A stretch of 35,162 bases of DNA, from positions 1 to 35,162 of the forward strand of contig NZ_LIQZ01000298.1 of NCBI RefSeq assembly GCF_001418655.1. The letters run 5' to 3'. Positions 7,691-15,091 of the stretch are shown here, one piece after another. Numbering within the stretch: position 1 is the first letter of the stretch; the number at the start of each line of letters is the position of its first letter. Made by a program: the position numbers and the translations under genes. Under the pieces are notes generated by a model. That model had not been told where the DNA came from. It did not search any database and saw nothing but the letters and a program-made list of their open reading frames with translations. The stretch comes from Streptomyces phaeochromogenes (GTDB taxonomy: Bacteria > Actinomycetota > Actinomycetes > Streptomycetales > Streptomycetaceae).

Positions 7691-7694
7691 CGAA

Positions 7695-7704
7695 GATCAC
7701 GACA
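7695..7704. repeat. Right copy of the 10-base direct repeat
   Basis: The second GATCACGACA, immediately after the transposase stop. It pairs with 6595-6604 as a possible target-site duplication. Confidence 0.4.
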
Positions 7705-7731
7705 GTCTGGCGAACGCCCAGCTCAACGCAT

Positions 7732-8184
7732 GTGCGGGACTTTTGGCACCCAACAGTCCTCATCGCGGTGACCGTCACCACCCTGCTGGTCTTCCTGTGG
7801 TTCCAGGAAGCCGAGGCGACGCTTTACACGCTGGTGTTCATCCCGCACTTCTTCTGTTCCCTGTGGGCGCTGTGGGTGGTCGTCCGGGAGAAGATCTGGC
7901 GCGGCACTCCGTACCCGACGAGGATCGCGGCGGGCGTGGCGGGCACGGCGATCCTGGCCGGGGTGAACTTTGTCTATTCCTCCCTGTACCAGCCGAAGGC
8001 CGCACCGACGAACCTGGCGCTCCAGGTGCTGTACAAACCCCGCGGATGGACCGCGAACGACCCCTCGTCCACCGGCAGGCAGCGGTGTACGAGATACCTG
8101 CTCGCGCCGGGAGCACAGTGCGACATGTGCAGCAGCAACGACCATACTGGTCTGGCCTTGATCTTCCACAGAACGGTTCCATGA
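7732..8184 (+). CDS. Unknown three-helix membrane protein, 5' end uncertain
   Basis: About 150 residues from GTG 7732. Three hydrophobic segments are clear: TVLIAVTVTTLLVFLWF, YTLVFIPHFFCSLWALWVVV and IAAGVAGTAILAGVNFVYSS. The last 50 residues are soluble and contain a CDMC pair. No ribosome site precedes the GTG, and the frame stays open leftwards into the transposase, so the true start may have been lost to the insertion. The stop overlaps the next start as ATGA at 8181-8184, which implies translational coupling with the 383-residue protein. Function unknown. Confidence 0.55.
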   Translation: MRDFWHPTVLIAVTVTTLLVFLWFQEAEATLYTLVFIPHFFCSLWALWVVVREKIWRGTPYPTRIAAGVAGTAILAGVNFVYSSLYQPKAAPTNLALQVLYKPRGWTANDPSSTGRQRCTRYLLAPGAQCDMCSSNDHTGLALIFHRTVP

Positions 8185-9332
8185 CTAAGAACAGCAGCTC
8201 TACGACGACCATCCCCAACACCGTGTGGCTGGCACGCGGGTGCCATCCCGGGCCCGAACCCGAGCAGGACGTCCGGCGCAACTTGATCGCCCTCAAGGCA
8301 GCCGGAGTCCTCGACGATTTCCTGGACCTCGACCCCGTAGAGGCGGCCCGCTCCACCGTCCTGCACCCGCGGGAGGAGTCCGCCGGCCCCGGCCCGTCCG
8401 CCCGTCGACTCTTCGAGGCCCGCTGGCGCGTGGCCGACAGCACCATGGTGCGTGCACAGTTGACCACTTACGAGCATGAGACCCGTCGTGCGGACAACGA
8501 AGGAATCACCTGGGTCCTGGCCGCCGAAGCGGAGCTGGCGTGGAACCCCCGATGGCCCTCGCCCGCCACCATGTTCTGGCCCGACAGCGACCGAATTGCC
8601 TGGGACCACGACCTGCTACCCGGAGTGCGGCTGCGGGCGGCGAACTACCTGCCGAAGGACCAGAGCGAGATGCGCCGCCGCCTGCGGGATCACTCCCGCA
8701 ACACGTGGTACATCCATGTCGTGGTGCATGAGGCCATGACGCCGGACGCGAAGGGGAAGCAGCCGGTCTCCGCGTTCCTGCCGCCAAGCCTGCGGCACCA
8801 GGTGGTCGAGCACCGGGCCACACCGGCGCAGGCACAGGTTGCCGACTTCGCGATGAAACGGGAGCTGAATGTGCGGATGCCACGCGGCGGCGCCGTCGTC
8901 CTGCCCACGCAGCCGCACAGCCCGCACTACAACGCGGAGCACTTCACGGTGCACAGTGTGTTCCTGGACGGCTCCGAGCCAACAGAACTTTCCGACCTCA
9001 TCGAAGAGTTCGCCAAGCTGCCGCGGCCACTACCCGAAGGCGCTGAGCAGGCCCTGACACAGCTGCGCCAGGGCTGGCACCTGCTGACCCTCGACGAGGA
9101 ACTGGCCCACGCCCAGGGCCTGGTCATCAAATACGCCCAAGCACTCGATGCCATGACAAAGACCTGTGATCTCTACCAGGAGGCGGCCGAAGCAGCCCAC
9201 GCCGCACTGGCCGAGTTCACAGGCGGTGACGGTTCGCCCCGGCCGCCCGTGCCAGGGACGGCCAAGACGGGCAGCTCACCGCTAAACGCCATCAGGAAGG
9301 GACTCGGCCGCTTCCGAGACCCAAACGAGTAA
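8181..9332 (+). CDS. Unknown 383-residue protein coupled to the membrane protein
   Basis: Starts at ATG 8181 inside the ATGA overlap with the membrane-protein gene, so translation is probably coupled. Early residues are polar (MTKNSSSTTTIPN), then GCHPGPEPEQDVRRNLIALKAAGVLDDFLDLD. The middle has NEGITWVLAAEAELAWNPRW and WYIHVVVHEAMTPDAKG, which suggest a mixed alpha/beta fold, then MPRGGAVVLPTQPHSPHYN. The C-terminal third is helical (YAQALDAMTKTCDLYQEAAEAAHAALAEF) and ends in a basic tail. No signal peptide or known catalytic motif is visible, and I do not recognise the family. The pairing with a membrane protein suggests action at the membrane, but this is inference. Confidence 0.6.
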   Translation: MTKNSSSTTTIPNTVWLARGCHPGPEPEQDVRRNLIALKAAGVLDDFLDLDPVEAARSTVLHPREESAGPGPSARRLFEARWRVADSTMVRAQLTTYEHETRRADNEGITWVLAAEAELAWNPRWPSPATMFWPDSDRIAWDHDLLPGVRLRAANYLPKDQSEMRRRLRDHSRNTWYIHVVVHEAMTPDAKGKQPVSAFLPPSLRHQVVEHRATPAQAQVADFAMKRELNVRMPRGGAVVLPTQPHSPHYNAEHFTVHSVFLDGSEPTELSDLIEEFAKLPRPLPEGAEQALTQLRQGWHLLTLDEELAHAQGLVIKYAQALDAMTKTCDLYQEAAEAAHAALAEFTGGDGSPRPPVPGTAKTGSSPLNAIRKGLGRFRDPNE

Positions 9333-9360
9333 TTGTCAAGAGTTGTGGGTCAGCAGCGGC

Positions 9361-9684
9361 TCACCATGATTCGCGGTCCAGGTGCACGAGACCTTGGATG
9401 GTGCCCAGGCGGGTGTGGAGGGTGGGCTCTGAGGCCGGAGTGTTGGTGAGCAAGAGGACCCGGACTGCCGGGTGTTCCGGGGTGTAGAGGTCGTCCTAGC
9501 CGTCATCGCCGGGGATGGCGTTCGGTTGGATCTCGATGCGTCCGAAAGTGCTCCGGGCGAGGTGGTAGACGCCCCGGTAGTCACTTTCGCGCTCGGTGAA
9601 GACCACGTCGAGGTGGCCGGTGACGAGGCGGACCAGTTCACTCGCGGTGTGTGTGCTGGTGCCGTAGGTGTCGTAGCCGGTCAT
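9361..9684 (-). pseudogene. Unknown 107-residue protein interrupted by one TAG
   Basis: From ATG 9684 the minus strand reads MTGYDTYGTSTHTASELVRL, VTGHLDVVFTERESDYRG, FGRIEIQPNAIPGDDG, then TAG at 9496-9498. The same frame then continues without a break as DDLYTPEHPAVRVLLLTNTP, LHTRLGTIQGLVHLDRESW and a TGA at 9361-9363. The reading-through part has normal composition, so a single nonsense change is the simplest explanation. Homologues would be needed to confirm the full length. The start is weak, with no clear ribosome site, and lies 12 bases from an IS256 relic. Function unknown. Confidence 0.55.
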
Positions 9685-9696
9685 GGTGGCCCGACC

Positions 9697-10130
9697 CTAT
9701 GCCGCGAGGGTTCTGGGGCGTTCGAGGAGCTCGCCGCGTTCGAAGCAGGCGCCAGCTCTCACCAGCGCAACGAGGTGGGGCGCGTTGACGGCTCGCCATC
9801 GTGCCTGGGCGGACTCGACGAGCTTGAACACCATCGCCAGGGCGGCCGCGCGGGAGCCGGCACCTTTGGTGACCTTCGTCCGCAGCCGCACGGTCGCGAA
9901 GGTCGACTCGATCGGGTTCGTGGTGCGCAGATGGATCCAGTGCTCGGCGGGGAAGTCGTAGAAGGCCAGCAGTTCGGCCTCATCGTCCGTGATCTTCTTG
10001 ACGGCCTTGGGGAACTTCGCCTTGTACGCTTCTCGAGCGCTTTGACCGCCCTGGCCGCGTGTTCCTTGTCCTCGGTGTTGTAGATGTCCTGGATGGCCTT
10101 CTTCGCCGCGGGCTGGGCCGACTTGGGCAG
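9697..10130 (-). pseudogene. IS256-family (Mutator-type) transposase C-terminal fragment
   Basis: The minus strand gives PKSAQPAAKKAIQDIYNTED, then KEHAARAVKALEK, a one-base deletion near 10035, and in the next frame YKAKFPKAVKKITDDEAELL, FYDFPAEHWIHLRTTNPIES and FATVRLRTKVTKGAGSR, ending at TAG 9697-9699. The HWIHLRTTNPIES block is the conserved Mutator-type C-terminal region. The N-terminal two thirds with the catalytic Asp residues are missing; instead the frame is joined to an IS30 N-terminus at about 10131. Confidence 0.85.
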
Positions 10131-10355
10131 GCCGTCCGCGATGGTGATCCGGTCGTCCTGGGTGAGGAAACGTGGGGACACCGGGCCGGGGTCAGGAACG
10201 ATCATGCTTCCAGCATCAATGAACCACAGTGATCCGCAGCTGGTTGAGACCCCTACCGCACGGGCAGCGGCGGCACCCTTGAGACCTTCTCGCAGCAGCT
10301 CGAAGTACCGCCTTTTCACCGAACTCGACAACTTGTCGGGAGGGTACCTCGGCAT
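10131..10355 (-). pseudogene. IS30-family transposase N-terminal fragment
   Basis: Starting at ATG 10355, with GAAGGAGA seven bases upstream, the minus strand reads MPRYPPDKLSSSVKRRYFEL, REGLKGAAAARAVGVSTS and CGSLWFIDAGSM, then PRFLTQDDRITIADGL. This is the N-terminal helix-turn-helix region of Streptomyces IS30-type transposases. It breaks off exactly where the IS256 C-terminal piece begins, with no stop between them, so the two form one chimeric frame until a frameshift. The natural ribosome site means the chimera could still be translated. Confidence 0.8.
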
Positions 10356-10398
10356 CCGAACGTCTCCTTCAGAAGCGTTCGCGACCACCGATAGAACT

Positions 10399-11151
10399 CA
10401 AGCCGTCTATCCGGTGGTCTTCATCGACGCCATCCACGTGAAAATTCGTGACGGCGCGGTCGCCAACCGGCCCATCTACGTGGCCCTGGCCGTCACCACC
10501 GAGGGCCGGCGGGAAATCCTGGGGGTGTGGGCGGGCGACGGCGGCGAGGGTGCCAAACACTGGCTGCACATCCTCACCGAGATCAAGAACCGCGGCGTCA
10601 GCGACGTCCTCATGCTGGTCTGCGACGGGCTCAAGGGTCTGCCCGAGGCGGTGGAGACCGTCTGGCCGCAGACGATCGTGCAGACCTGCGTGGTGCAGCT
10701 GCTGCGGAACTCCTTCCGCTATGCCGCCCGCCAGGACTGGGACAAGATCGCCAAGCTTCTCGAGCCCGTCTACACCGCTCCCACCGAAGAGGCCGCTCTG
10801 GACCGGTTCGCCGAGTTCGCCGATGCCTGGGGCCGGAAGTACCCGGCGATCGTAAAGCTGTGGGAGAACGCCTGGGAGGAGTTCACTCCGTCCCTGCGGT
10901 TCGACACCGAGATCCGCCGCATCGTCCGCACGGCGAACGCGATCGAGTCGGTGAACGCGCGGATCCGCCGGGCGGTCAAGGCCCGCGGACACTATCCCAA
11001 CGAGCAGGCTGCGTTGAAATGCGTCTACATGGCGATCCTGTCGCTTGATCCCACCGGCAAAGGTCAGGCCCGCTGGACCATGCGCTGGAAGACCGCGCTG
11101 AACGCCTTCGACATCACCTTCGACGGCCGCCTCTCAGCAGCCCGTCAGTAA
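10399..11151 (+). pseudogene. IS256-family transposase, N-terminally truncated
   Basis: From about VYPVVFIDAIHVKIRDG the plus frame is a well preserved IS256-type transposase core: YVALAVTTEGRREILGVW with the first catalytic Asp in VFIDAIH, LMLVCDGLKGLPEAVE with the second, and IRRIVRTANAIESVNARIRR with the Glu. It runs to TAA 11149-11151. The N-terminal 150-odd residues are missing; the open frame upstream encodes the antisense of the IS30 fragment. The first base is approximate. This copy is a different IS256 type from the one at 9697-10130, which ends in HLRTTNPIES. Confidence 0.85.
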
Positions 11152-11162
11152 CCCCAACTACC

Positions 11163-11190
11163 CCAGTTACACCGCTCGTTTGACAGACCC
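11163..11190. repeat. Likely right terminal sequence of the IS256-type element
   Basis: GTTACACCGCTCGTTTGACAG lies just after the transposase stop and resembles the terminal inverted repeats of Streptomyces IS256-type elements. The RHS-like relic frame changes at exactly this point, supporting it as the element edge. A matching left repeat was not found. Confidence 0.45.
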
Positions 11191-11760
11191 GACGAGGGTC
11201 TCTGTCGGGGTCGTGCGGACCGGGAGGTTGCCGTCGGCGTCATAGGCGTAGCGGGTCAGTTCGCTACCGCTGGTCCTGATGGTTTTGAGGCTCGACAGCT
11301 GGACCAGCTTGGTCCAGGTGTAGTCGACGGTGGTCTTGGCCGCGGCGGTTGTCCCCTGCTCGATGCGCTGGAGCATCGTGCCATCGGTGTCGTAGGTGAA
11401 GGTGTCCGTGCGGTTGGTGGTGGTACCGGTCCTGTCGAAGATCTTGCGGACACCGTGCGGCCAGTCCGCGTTGGCTGGCGTCCAGGTACCGGCACCGTCG
11501 TAGCCGAGGTAGAGATCGTCGCGCAGGGTGGCGGTGCCGACCGAGCTGGTGTCCGTGGTCGACTGCAGATTGCCCATACGGTCGTAGGTGTAGGCAGTCT
11601 GATAGGGCTCGTGCCCGTGTAGTCGGACGTGGTCTGTGCGGTGTTCGCGCAGATGCCTGCCGTAGGGCGTGCGTGAACGCCCGGGTCAGACGGCTCTGGT
11701 GGTCGTAGCGGAAGCACTGCGACTGGGCGCTCTGGCCGGTGGCCTGCCCCCGCAGCTCTG
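11191..11760 (-). pseudogene. RHS/YD-repeat protein fragment with frameshifts
   Basis: The minus strand shows typical YD-repeat language: SAQSQCFRYDHQSRLTRAFT near 11700, CANTAQTTSDYTGTSP near 11640, then RMGNLQSTTDTSSVG, LYLGYDGAGTWTPANADWPH, TFTYDTDGTMLQRIEQG, YTWTKLVQLSS and RYAYDADGNLPVRTTPTETL. These pieces lie in more than one frame, with breaks near 11600-11650. Large RHS polymorphic toxins are usually over 1500 residues; only about 190 remain. The 3' side is cut by the IS256 end at about 11190. The 5' side ends near the toxin-antitoxin promoter. No toxin domain remains. Confidence 0.8.
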
Positions 11761-11780
11761 TTACCGAGCCTTACCCGTGG

Positions 11781-11813
11781 ACACCATGTGATACCACTGA
11801 TACCGTAGATACC
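11781..11813 (+). promoter_or_regulatory. Nine-base direct repeats at the antitoxin start (candidate operator)
   Basis: ATACC occurs at 11791, 11800 and 11809, giving three GATACCNNN units at nine-base spacing, with a related ACACC at 11781. The last unit touches the ATG at 11814. Ribbon-helix-helix antitoxins commonly bind short repeats at their own promoter, so this is a likely autoregulatory operator. Confidence 0.55.
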
Positions 11814-12110
11814 ATGTCGACTTCCAAGGCCATGAGCCTGCGCTTCCGGGACCCCGAACAGCAGGCCGCCATCGTCGCCGCCGCCAGGCAGGCCGGAGTC
11901 AGCATCCAGGACTACATCCTGTCCGCCGCGTACGCCCGCGCGACTGCGGTGGAGGACAGCTTCCTCAAGGCGTTCAAGGACTCGATGGACCGCAGCGGGC
12001 ATGCCTTCGCCGCCGAGCCCAGCACCGCCGACCCCGCACCCGAGCAGCGGGCCGCCGAACAGCAGGCCCGCCGCGAGATGGAGCCAGGCGAGCGGGGCCA
12101 CGCCGCGTGA
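11814..12110 (+). CDS. Antitoxin of a Doc-like toxin pair (ribbon-helix-helix type)
   Basis: A 98-residue protein from ATG 11814. KAMSLRFRDPEQQAAIVAAA and RQAGVSIQDYILSAAYARA fit a ribbon-helix-helix fold like DUF1778-type antitoxins: a short beta strand, then two helices. The remaining half (FLKAFKDSMDRSGHAFAAEP, EQRAAEQQARREMEPGERG) is helical and charged, as expected for a toxin-binding tail. The gene overlaps the next by four bases. It is expected to neutralise the toxin and repress the operon through the repeats at its start. The RHH assignment is from residue pattern only. Confidence 0.7.
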   Translation: MSTSKAMSLRFRDPEQQAAIVAAARQAGVSIQDYILSAAYARATAVEDSFLKAFKDSMDRSGHAFAAEPSTADPAPEQRAAEQQARREMEPGERGHAA

Positions 12111-12499
12111 ACCAGCCCGACCCCCAGCAGCCCCATCCCCTCGATGTGCCCTTCCTCCTGCACGCAGCCGAGCTCCTCGACGGTGACCCCCAGGTCGACG
12201 ACTACGGCCCTCTCTACGCGGCCGTCGCCCGTGCCAACGCGCGGGCCATGCAACGCGACATCTACGGCTCCCTGTACCTGAAGGCCGCAGCCCTGCTGCA
12301 GACCCTGCTCAGACTGCCCGCACTGGAGCACTCCAACGACGCCTTCGCCTGGCACTCCTGCGAGGCCTACCTCGCCCTGAACGGCCGCCGCCTCACCTAC
12401 CAGCCCAAGGACGCCGTGGCCCTGGTCCGCGACGCTGTGGCCACCACCATCGGCGTCGCCCAGATCGCCCGCCAACTGCGCACCTGGGACACCGCCTGA
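12107..12499 (+). CDS. Doc/Fic-like toxin with a degenerate active-site motif
   Basis: A 130-residue protein from GTG 12107, overlapping the antitoxin stop by four bases. Length, helical content and gene order match death-on-curing (Doc) toxins, which phosphorylate EF-Tu through an HxFx(D/E)(A/G)N(K/R) motif. Here the corresponding stretch is RLPALEHSNDAFAWHSCEAY, followed by LALNG, which aligns with FLRRNG of Doc. The motif Asn may be kept, but the His, Lys and Arg positions are not. I recall similar proteins in Streptomyces annotated as Fic-family toxin components. Whether it is still a kinase is doubtful. The pair sits in a transposon graveyard and both genes look intact. Confidence 0.65.
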   Translation: MNQPDPQQPHPLDVPFLLHAAELLDGDPQVDDYGPLYAAVARANARAMQRDIYGSLYLKAAALLQTLLRLPALEHSNDAFAWHSCEAYLALNGRRLTYQPKDAVALVRDAVATTIGVAQIARQLRTWDTA

Positions 12500-12619
12500 G
12501 GAACCCCTGAGGCCCCGCACGACCACCTCAGCCGAACTACTGACCTCTTCGGGTGTTGTCGAGGGTAACGCCTACAGATCGCTGCGGTAGGCCGGTGGAG
12601 GGCGGTACGCGCAGGGGGG

Positions 12620-13020
12620 CGGACTGACCGCAAGCAGTGGCGGTTTCGCGAGCGGATCCGGAATGAGGCCGGCGAGCGGTTCGCGCGCGGCGAGAAGACC
12701 CAGTGATCGCAAGAGATCTGCGGGTGAGCGAGCGGTCGGTGGAACGCTGGCGTCGTGCCTGGCGGCAGGGCGGGATGGACGCCCTCGCCTCCACGGGCCC
12801 GCCGAAACCTCCCAAACTCTCCGATGGCCAGTTCGCCGAGTTGGAGCAGGAGTTGGCGCTCGGGCCGGCCGAGCACGGCTGGGAGGACCAGCGGTGGGCC
12901 CTGGCCCGGATCAGAACACTGATCGCCTGGAAGAGTCCGACATCGACTGCTCGATGGCGGCGGTGTGGCGGCTGCCGCGGATCGCGCGGACCCTACCGGC
13001 CGAGCAGGCCCCCGAAACCA
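12620..13020 (+). pseudogene. IS630-type transposase N-terminal relic
   Basis: Plus-strand pieces in several frames: RKQWRFRERIRNEAGERFAR, a frameshift at about 12702, then VIARDLRVSERSVERWRRAW, RQGGMDALASTGPPKPPKLS, FAELEQELALGPAEHGWEDQ and RWALARIRTLIAWK, another shift near 12930, then DIDCSMAAVWRLPRI. This is the helix-turn-helix and linker region of IS630-type transposases. The DDE domain is missing entirely. The relic stops just before the 3' end of the leftward hydrolase gene. Confidence 0.75.
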
Positions 13021-13030
13021 CCGGCTGGTT

Positions 13031-13047
13031 GGAGGCGGGCGGCCTCC
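13031..13047. terminator. Small hairpin downstream of the hydrolase gene
   Basis: GGAGGC and GCCTCC separated by five bases form a short GC-rich stem about 30 bases beyond the stop of the leftward gene at 13077. It is a plausible but weak terminator. Confidence 0.35.
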
Positions 13048-13076
13048 GGGGGCTTGTCGTCCTCACCTTCTGTCCC

Positions 13077-13805
13077 CTACTCGGGCTGGTTCCAGTGGGC
13101 TTCAAGGGCCGCTGCCACATCGGCCGGCTTCTGCAGCACGGGCCAGTGGTTGCAGTCGAGCCTCAGCATGCGGGACGCCCGCACAGCGGCGCCGAGCTTC
13201 TCACCGAACTCGATCTGGCAGGCCGGGTCGAGAACGCCCCAGAACACCAGGGCCGGGGCGGACAGGTTCGCCAGTGCCGGTTCCCACTCCGCCCCCATCG
13301 TCAGCGCGGAGCGGTAGAGCTTGAGGATGCTGTCCTTCATCGGTCCATCCACGTGACGGACCATCTGCTCGGCGAGTTCAGGGGGAACGTCGAACCCGGC
13401 CACCAGATCCTTGGCGAAGGACGTGGGCTCCAGCTCGTTCATGTAGCGGTCGCCATCGGCCGGGTCCTGCCAGGTCTTCGCCAGCGGGTGCCAGACGTAC
13501 TGCGCACTGATCGGGCCGTTGCCACCCACCCAGGTACGAACCAGGTCAGGCCGTATCGATGCGATGCGTGCGGTGAAGATGCAACCCCAGTCGTGACCGA
13601 CCAGGTCCACCGGTTCGCCGACCTGCTCAAGGCGTTCGACGAGCCAGTCGACGTACTCCTCCTTGGTGGAACCGAAGTCGGGCGACGGCGCCGCGCCGAA
13701 GCCGGGCAGATCCCAGGCCTCCACGTCACGGCGGGTCAGATGCCGGCGAACGCCGTCCCAGACACGGTGGGTGTCAGGGACGCCATGGATCAGGATGGCC
13801 GGCAT
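13077..13805 (-). CDS. Alpha/beta hydrolase, haloalkane dehalogenase/epoxide hydrolase-like
   Basis: A 242-residue cytoplasmic protein. I place the start at ATG 13805 (MPAILIHGVPDTHRVW), with GAAGGA upstream; a longer frame exists but adds unlikely sequence. The oxyanion HGVP lies at residues 7-10. The nucleophile elbow is GHDWG at 70-74, with Asp rather than Ser, as in epoxide hydrolases and haloalkane dehalogenases. The C-terminal His is probably that in DCNHWPVLQKP, and the acid could be in WGVLDPACQI. No signal peptide is seen. It is divergent from the SDR gene at 14089, with a palindrome between them, which suggests shared control. The substrate is unknown. Confidence 0.8.
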   Translation of the reverse strand: MPAILIHGVPDTHRVWDGVRRHLTRRDVEAWDLPGFGAAPSPDFGSTKEEYVDWLVERLEQVGEPVDLVGHDWGCIFTARIASIRPDLVRTWVGGNGPISAQYVWHPLAKTWQDPADGDRYMNELEPTSFAKDLVAGFDVPPELAEQMVRHVDGPMKDSILKLYRSALTMGAEWEPALANLSAPALVFWGVLDPACQIEFGEKLGAAVRASRMLRLDCNHWPVLQKPADVAAALEAHWNQPE

Positions 13806-13936
13806 GGTCGGTCCTTCACGGTAGGGGTCTGTGAGCGCTGGCGAAGAGGCTGACTCAACGGGCTGCCGGTGCGCGCGTCTGACGTTGCAGCACACTGTGC
13901 AACCATGTATCGAGATACCCGCAGGGAACATATCGC

Positions 13937-13958
13937 GTGTCACAACATGTTGTCACAC
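13937..13958. promoter_or_regulatory. 22-base near-palindrome in a divergent promoter region
   Basis: GTGT, C, the 12-base palindrome ACAACATGTTGT, C, then ACAC: a 22-base inverted repeat with a single mismatched pair. It lies between the leftward hydrolase and the rightward SDR. Its left half, GTGTCACAACAT, recurs at 19881-19892, and a shorter version recurs at 28506-28517. It is a good operator candidate. Confidence 0.6.
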
Positions 13959-14088
13959 GGTACTGGGTCCGCGACCGCTCCTTAACCATGCCCTGTCAAT
14001 CCATGGTTGAGCACCGCATGGATCAGACCGCGGCATGCGCGGACCCTTGGTGACCGGCATCGACAAGACCGCACCCAAGGAGCACGCG

Positions 14089-15021
14089 ATGAAAGATGTG
14101 ACCGTTCCCGATCTGCACGGAAAGCTCGCCGTGGTGACCGGCGCGAGCGACGGCATCGGCCTCGGGATGGCCGAACGGCTCGCCCGCGCCGGCGCCGACG
14201 TCGTTCTCCCGGTCCGCAACGCGGCCAAAGGCGCCGCAGCTCTTGAGCGGATCCGGACCCAGGCGCCCGGGGCGAACGTCTCCACCCGCGTCCTCGACCT
14301 CGCTTCCCTGACATCGGTAGCAGTCCTCGCTGACACACTGTTGAAGGAGGGAAGGCCGGTCGGCCTATTGATCAACAACGCCGGAGTGATGGCACCGGCC
14401 ACCCGGCACACGACAGCGGACGGCTACGAGCTGCAGTTCGGTACCAACCACCTCGGCCATGCGGCGCTCACCGGACGTCTGATGCCGTTGCTGCAAGCCG
14501 GCCAGGCCCGCGTGACCACCATCACCAGCAGTGCCGCACGCAGCGGCCGGATCGACTGGGACGACCTGCAGAGCGAGCGACGCTACGCACCGGTGCGCGC
14601 CTACAACTTCTCCAAGCTGGCCAACCTGCTGTTCGCCCTCGAACTGAACCGCCTCAGCACGGCGAACGGGTGGGGCATCGTCAGCAACGCCGCCCATCCC
14701 GGGACCACGTTGACGAACCTCTACGCGTCCGGTCCCAACCTCGGCCGCAGCCGCCCCGCTCCCCATGAAGCGATCATGAAGCGACTCGCCCGCTGGGGCG
14801 TATTCGTCCATTCAGCCGACGCCGGGATGCTTCCGCCGCTGTACGCGGCCACGAGCCCCGACGCCAGGGGCGGACTCCTCTACGGCCCTGACGGCTTCGG
14901 GCAGTTCACCGGTGGCCCGACCGAGCTGGCGATATACAAATCGGCCCGGAGCGAAGCAGACGCGGCGCGGCTCTGGCAGATCTCCGAGCGCCTGACCGGG
15001 GTTGAGTTCGCAGCCGCCTGA
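14089..15021 (+). CDS. Short-chain dehydrogenase/reductase
   Basis: A 310-residue protein from ATG 14089 with AAGGAG at 14077-14082; an in-frame ATG at 14035 has no such site. The cofactor loop TGASDGIG is at residues 17-24, NNAG at the end of strand 4, and the catalytic YNFSK at about 172-176, preceded by TSSAARSG carrying the Ser. Length and the QFGTNHLGHAALT motif fit the retinol dehydrogenase-like or WW-oxidoreductase-like SDR group. ADVVLPVRN after strand 2, with a basic Arg, suggests NADP(H). It probably reduces or oxidises a small carbonyl compound. The XRE regulator follows 70 bases downstream and may be co-transcribed. Confidence 0.85.
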   Translation: MKDVTVPDLHGKLAVVTGASDGIGLGMAERLARAGADVVLPVRNAAKGAAALERIRTQAPGANVSTRVLDLASLTSVAVLADTLLKEGRPVGLLINNAGVMAPATRHTTADGYELQFGTNHLGHAALTGRLMPLLQAGQARVTTITSSAARSGRIDWDDLQSERRYAPVRAYNFSKLANLLFALELNRLSTANGWGIVSNAAHPGTTLTNLYASGPNLGRSRPAPHEAIMKRLARWGVFVHSADAGMLPPLYAATSPDARGGLLYGPDGFGQFTGGPTELAIYKSARSEADAARLWQISERLTGVEFAAA

Positions 15022-15091
15022 CACGTCCGGCACCTGGCCAGATCTCCGTCATGAGAAGTGGCACGAAGTCTCACGAACAGGACACGCAGCA

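Noticed and set aside
8181..9332. Peptidase reading of HVVVHEAMTP as an HExxH-like metal site
   Set aside because: The spacing does not fit HExxH and no third ligand can be placed.
9496..9498. TAG as a possible recoded codon
   Set aside because: No recoding element is visible, and neighbouring genes show ordinary decay, so a nonsense mutation is simpler.
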